DNA from: Micromonospora eburnea
GTDB taxonomy: Bacteria; Actinomycetota; Actinomycetes; Mycobacteriales; Micromonosporaceae
Direction: 5' to 3'
Length of the DNA: 64,000 nucleotides
NCBI RefSeq assembly: GCF_900090225.1
Contig: NZ_FMHY01000002.1
Location: forward strand, 4,092,001-4,156,000
The position numbers and the translations under genes were made by a program. The notes beneath the pieces are model-generated. The model was not told the DNA's origin and ran no database searches. It saw only the letters and a program-made list of their open reading frames with translations. Shown here piece by piece: positions 60,974 to 64,000 of this stretch; the first letter of the stretch is position 1, and the number at the start of each line of letters is the position of its first letter.

Positions 60974-61959
60974 GGCCCCTCCTCGTGGTAGGCGGCGAGC
61001 GCGGCCGGGTCGAACGGGCCACGGTCGGTGACCACCGTGGTGACGTACCGCGGTGGGGTGACGTCGAACGCGGGATAGTGGCCACGGATCCTGGGATCCA
61101 CCACGCCGACCGCGGAGAGCACCTCGGTGCCCGCGCGGTACTCGATCGGCACGTCGGCGGCGGTCGGGGCGAGCGGGTCGGGCGCGTGGACCATCGCGAG
61201 GTACGGCACCCGGTGGGCGTGTGCGGCGATCGCGAGCCCCAGGGTGCCGACCTTGTTCACCACGTGGCCGTCCATGGTGACCCGGTCGGCGGCGGTGACC
61301 AGCGCGTCGATCCGGCCCGAGGCGAGCACGGCGGCACCCATGTTGTCGGTGATCACCGTCGTCTCGACGCCCATCTCGGCGAGGGTGTGCGCGGTCAGCC
61401 GGGCGCCCTGCTGGTACGGGCGGGTCTCGGTGCAGTGGAAGGTCAGGGTCTTGCCCATCTCCTGCGCCGCGGTGACGAGCCCGACCAGGTAGAGGTCGGC
61501 CCAGCAGTGGGTGAGCACGGCGGCGGCGTCCGGCAGCAGCTTCGCGGTGTGCTCGCCGAGTTCCCGGCTGCGCGCCCGGTAGCGCCGGTCACCCGCCCGC
61601 GCCGCGGCCAGCACGGACCCGACCAGGTCGGTGCCGTCGGCCCCGGCCAGCACCGACCGCACCGCCTCGCGCTGGTGGTTGTTGGTGGGCCGGGTCGCGA
61701 TGATCCGCTCCCCCGCCCAGCGCAGGTGGGCCAGCGGGTCGGGGCGGTCGACGGCCTCCCGGGCGGCGAGCACCATCGCCCACAGTGCGGCGAAGTACGG
61801 GCCGGACGACTGGGTCACCATCGCCTCGATCGCCCGGGCCACGTCCTCGACCGTCGCGCACCGCACCCACTCCTGCCGGGCCGGGAAGACCCGCCGGTCC
61901 AGGATGTGCACGCCGTCGTCGGCCAGCCGTACGCTGTCGGCCAGGATCGGGGTGGCCAT
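60970..61959 (-). CDS. mtnA: Methylthioribose-1-phosphate isomerase family (MtnA/eIF2B-like)
   Basis: 329 residues. Catalytic Cys in the VLTHCWADLYL segment, FHCTETRPYQQGARLTAHTL, ITDNMGAAV, and the catalytic Asp in TAADRVTMDGHVVNKVGT. Isomerises an aldose 1-phosphate to a ketulose 1-phosphate. No methylthioribose kinase or methylthioadenosine phosphorylase is present in the window, so the real substrate may be another sugar 1-phosphate. The ATG overlaps the fkbH-like stop (TGATG). Confidence 0.88.
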   Translation of the reverse strand: MATPILADSVRLADDGVHILDRRVFPARQEWVRCATVEDVARAIEAMVTQSSGPYFAALWAMVLAAREAVDRPDPLAHLRWAGERIIATRPTNNHQREAVRSVLAGADGTDLVGSVLAAARAGDRRYRARSRELGEHTAKLLPDAAAVLTHCWADLYLVGLVTAAQEMGKTLTFHCTETRPYQQGARLTAHTLAEMGVETTVITDNMGAAVLASGRIDALVTAADRVTMDGHVVNKVGTLGLAIAAHAHRVPYLAMVHAPDPLAPTAADVPIEYRAGTEVLSAVGVVDPRIRGHYPAFDVTPPRYVTTVVTDRGPFDPAALAAYHEEGP

Positions 61960-63047
61960 CAGCCCGCTCCCGACCGGGCCGGCTGCCGGACGGCGTTCTC
62001 CCCGCCGGCCACGCCCCGGACCGTCAGGTACGGCGGGCTCGCCGGTGCCTCGCCGGGCGGGCCCTCCAGGACGACCTCGTCGCCGTCGCGGTGCACCTCC
62101 CGGAACCCGCCCATCCGGTAGGTCACGTACATCATCCGGTTGCGGTCGTTGGACACGAAGTCCGCCTGCAACCGGACGCCGGCCTCGGCCGCGAGCCGCT
62201 GGATCTCGTTCAGCAGCACCGTGCCGACCCCGCGCGACATCACCCGGCACGACATCAGCAGCAGCTTGAGCCGCCACACCGTCGGGCCGAGCTCGACCAG
62301 GGCCAGGCCGATCTTGCCGTACGAGCCGAACCGGTCGGTCAGCTCGGCCAGCAGCAGCAGGTGGTCGTCCGCGCGCTGCAACGCTTCGAGCTCGGTGTAG
62401 GAGTACGTCCGGCCGGTGGTGTTGAGCTGGTGGGTCCGGACGGTCAGCTCCTCCGCCCGCCGCAGGTCCTCGGTGGTGGCCGGGGCGATGGTGAACACCA
62501 TCCCCAGGGTGGCCAGGAACTCCTCGGAGGTGCCGGTGAACTCGGCGGCGGCGTCGTCCCGGTCAATGTCGGCCCGGTACATCTGCCGCCGCTGCCGGGA
62601 CTCCCCGGTCACGAAGCGCGGGTGGAAGGCCGGCAGCGCCGGCAGTCCGGCGGCCTCGGTGGCGTCGAAGCAGCGTACGGTCGGGTGCCGGGAGTTGACC
62701 TCCTCGCGTTCGAAGACCTGGTCGTCGACGAAGACGAGCGCGTCCGGGTTGAGGTTGAGTCGCCGCGCGATCGCCGCCACGGACTCCGCCTTGGAGCCCC
62801 AGTTGATCTGCGGATGCAGGAACAGGTCGCCGATGCCCAGCTCGTCCAGCTTGGCGCGGGCGGTCGCCGGGTCGTTGCGGCTGGCGATCGAGTGCAGGAT
62901 GCCCCGCTCGTCGAGGGCGCGGATCGCGTCGAGCACCTCCGTACGCGGGCGGACCTGCGGATCTTCGAGCAGCACCCCGTCCCAGAGGGTGTTGTCGAGG
63001 TCCCAGATCACGCACTTCACCGGCCGGCTGTCGGCAGCTGTGTCCAC
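61959..63047 (-). CDS. FkbH-like protein (HAD fold, glyceryl-carrier synthase type)
   Basis: 362 residues. HAD motif CVIWDLDNTLWDG near 16, FVDDQVFEREEV, and a C-terminal GNAT-like domain with MSRGVGTVLLNEI and NDRNRMMYVTYRMGGF. FkbH proteins load 1,3-bisphosphoglycerate-derived glyceryl groups onto an ACP and remove phosphate, feeding methoxymalonyl-, hydroxymalonyl- or glyceryl-type units. The next gene upstream, an acyl-CoA dehydrogenase, is the usual FkbI-type partner. The matching ACP is not seen here and may lie to the right. Confidence 0.9.
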   Translation of the reverse strand: MDTAADSRPVKCVIWDLDNTLWDGVLLEDPQVRPRTEVLDAIRALDERGILHSIASRNDPATARAKLDELGIGDLFLHPQINWGSKAESVAAIARRLNLNPDALVFVDDQVFEREEVNSRHPTVRCFDATEAAGLPALPAFHPRFVTGESRQRRQMYRADIDRDDAAAEFTGTSEEFLATLGMVFTIAPATTEDLRRAEELTVRTHQLNTTGRTYSYTELEALQRADDHLLLLAELTDRFGSYGKIGLALVELGPTVWRLKLLLMSCRVMSRGVGTVLLNEIQRLAAEAGVRLQADFVSNDRNRMMYVTYRMGGFREVHRDGDEVVLEGPPGEAPASPPYLTVRGVAGGENAVRQPARSGAG

Positions 63048-63051
63048 CGGC

Positions 63052-64000
63052 TCACCTCCCCACCGACATCAGGGCTTCGGGCAGCTCGGCCAGCCGGTGC
63101 CGGTCCTGGCGGACCAGGTCGGCGATGACGACCTCCTGGATCTGGGTGCTGCCCTCGATGATTTCCATGACCTTCGCGTCCCGGTAGTAGCGCGCGGCCG
63201 GGTGCCCGTCGACGCAGCCGGCGGCGCCGTGGATCTGCACCGTCTCCCGGGCGGCCCGGTTGGCGGCGGCGGCCGCGAAGTACTTGGCCGTCCAGGTGGC
63301 CAGCGGGGCGGCCAGGTCGTTGCGCTCGCGCAGCGCGCCGGCCTGGCGGCAGAGCAGCCGGGCGGCGGACACGTCGGCGGCCATCCCGCTGAGCAGGCGG
63401 CGGATCAGTTGGTGGTCCCGGATCAGGGCACCGCCCTGCCACCGACGGTCGGTGTGGTCCAGCGACGCGTCCAGGCAGGCCTGCGCGATACCGACGCAGC
63501 CGGACGCCACGCTGTAGCGGCCGAACTCCAGCGCGGTCGTCACCACCGTCATGAAGCCACGGCCGACCGGGCCGAGCACCGCGCTGGACGGCACCCGGCA
63601 GTCGTCGAGGCGTACCTCGCCCATCAGCCCGCCCCGGGTGCCGAGCACCCCGTCGATGGGCACGACCCGCAGGCCCGGGGTGTCCCGCGGCACCAGGAAG
63701 GCGGTGATGCCGTCCCCGGTGCGGGCGAACACCAGCAGCACGTCCGCGGCCAGCGCCATGCTGATCCAGCGCTTGACGCCGGTCAGCCGGTAGCCGCCCG
63801 GCACCGGCTCGGCCGAGGTCAGCAGCGTGCTCGGGTCGCTGCCGGCGGACTCCTCGCTCAGCGCGAACGCGCCGAGCGCCTCGCCCCGGGCCAGCCGGGG
63901 CAGCAGGTCGGCCCGCTGGGCGGCGCTGCCCCAGCGTTCGACCGCCCCGGCGACCATCCCGTGCACGGTCAGCAGGGTGCGTACCGACGAGCAGCCACGG
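63052..64000 (-). CDS. Acyl-CoA dehydrogenase (5' end outside window)
   Basis: At least 315 residues, the C-terminal three quarters of the enzyme. SSVRTLLTVHGMVAGAV, then the flavin-binding GAFALSEESAGSD and VKRWISMALAADV, LEFGRYSVASGCVGIAQAC, and the C-terminal QIHGAAGCVDGHPAARYYRD followed by EIIEGSTQIQEV, where Glu is at the usual catalytic-base region. FkbI-type enzymes of this family oxidise the glyceryl-ACP formed by FkbH. It ends 4 nt before the fkbH-like start. Confidence 0.9.
   Translation of the reverse strand, partial: RGCSSVRTLLTVHGMVAGAVERWGSAAQRADLLPRLARGEALGAFALSEESAGSDPSTLLTSAEPVPGGYRLTGVKRWISMALAADVLLVFARTGDGITAFLVPRDTPGLRVVPIDGVLGTRGGLMGEVRLDDCRVPSSAVLGPVGRGFMTVVTTALEFGRYSVASGCVGIAQACLDASLDHTDRRWQGGALIRDHQLIRRLLSGMAADVSAARLLCRQAGALRERNDLAAPLATWTAKYFAAAAANRAARETVQIHGAAGCVDGHPAARYYRDAKVMEIIEGSTQIQEVVIADLVRQDRHRLAELPEALMSVGR

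Noticed and set aside
1..64000. tRNA, rRNA, CRISPR arrays, insertion sequences, attachment sites
   Set aside because: I saw no cloverleaf-like or rRNA-like segments, no spaced direct repeats, no transposase or integrase motifs, so none are reported.

Overview
This is GC-rich actinomycete DNA, most like Micromonosporaceae. Pointers are GC-rich third codon positions, GTG/TTG starts, many ATGA/GTGA/TGATG gene overlaps, an AfsR-type regulator, a Methyltransf_19-type (DUF574) methyltransferase, an actinobacterial O-mannosyltransferase and several lone LuxR/LAL regulators. I saw no rRNA, tRNA, CRISPR array, IS element or origin. The window starts inside a gene (left edge, minus strand) and ends inside one (right edge, minus strand).

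Left part (1-31 kb), mostly ordinary chromosome. First comes a minus-strand trio: a secreted C-terminally anchored protein, a His-rich NicO-type nickel/cobalt exporter and a very large exported metallophosphoesterase. A complete ribose-type catabolic operon follows (rbsK-rbsC-rbsB-rbsA-rbsD-deoC-gntR, minus strand), with a recognisable promoter and a palindromic operator. Next are a FadR-ABC ATPase pair, a SAM methyltransferase, a protein O-mannosyltransferase, an atypical NRAMP-family transporter, an AfsR/SARP-type regulator, two secreted proteins (one an M14 zinc carboxypeptidase), a membrane pair containing a peptidase-dead M48 homologue, and a VOC/AraC pair.

Middle (31-57 kb), the accessory core. 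Three paralogous proteins of about 770 residues resemble only the N-terminal (glutamylation) half of LanB lantibiotic dehydratases. One (31.3-33.6 kb) stands alone and carries a frameshift. The other two lie in a tight minus-strand operon: transcarbamylase - MFS exporter - LanB-like - adenylation enzyme - carrier protein - LanB-like. Divergent from it are a LanM lanthipeptide synthetase, a 73-residue precursor peptide ending in a Thr/Cys-rich tail, a LAL regulator and a lone LuxR regulator. A LanM dehydrates by itself and no LanB elimination (SpaB_C) domain is present. The LanB-like proteins are therefore better explained as PEARL-type enzymes (peptide aminoacyl-tRNA ligases) or another new activity than as dehydratases. 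I infer a hybrid RiPP/NRPS-like pathway in which a LanM-modified peptide is further decorated by aminoacyl transfer, a carrier-bound amino acid and carbamoylation.

Right part (57-64 kb): a minus-strand operon running in from beyond the window, acyl-CoA dehydrogenase - FkbH-like - MtnA - MtnC/MtnB fusion - MtnD - sugar-acid-type IlvD/Edd dehydratase - MbtH. It pairs an FkbH-type glyceryl-carrier module with a methionine-salvage-like set that would turn a sugar 1-phosphate into an alpha-keto acid. Its MbtH protein could serve the lone adenylation enzyme, which may link both halves into one cluster. A 40-bp perfect palindrome separates the two convergent halves.
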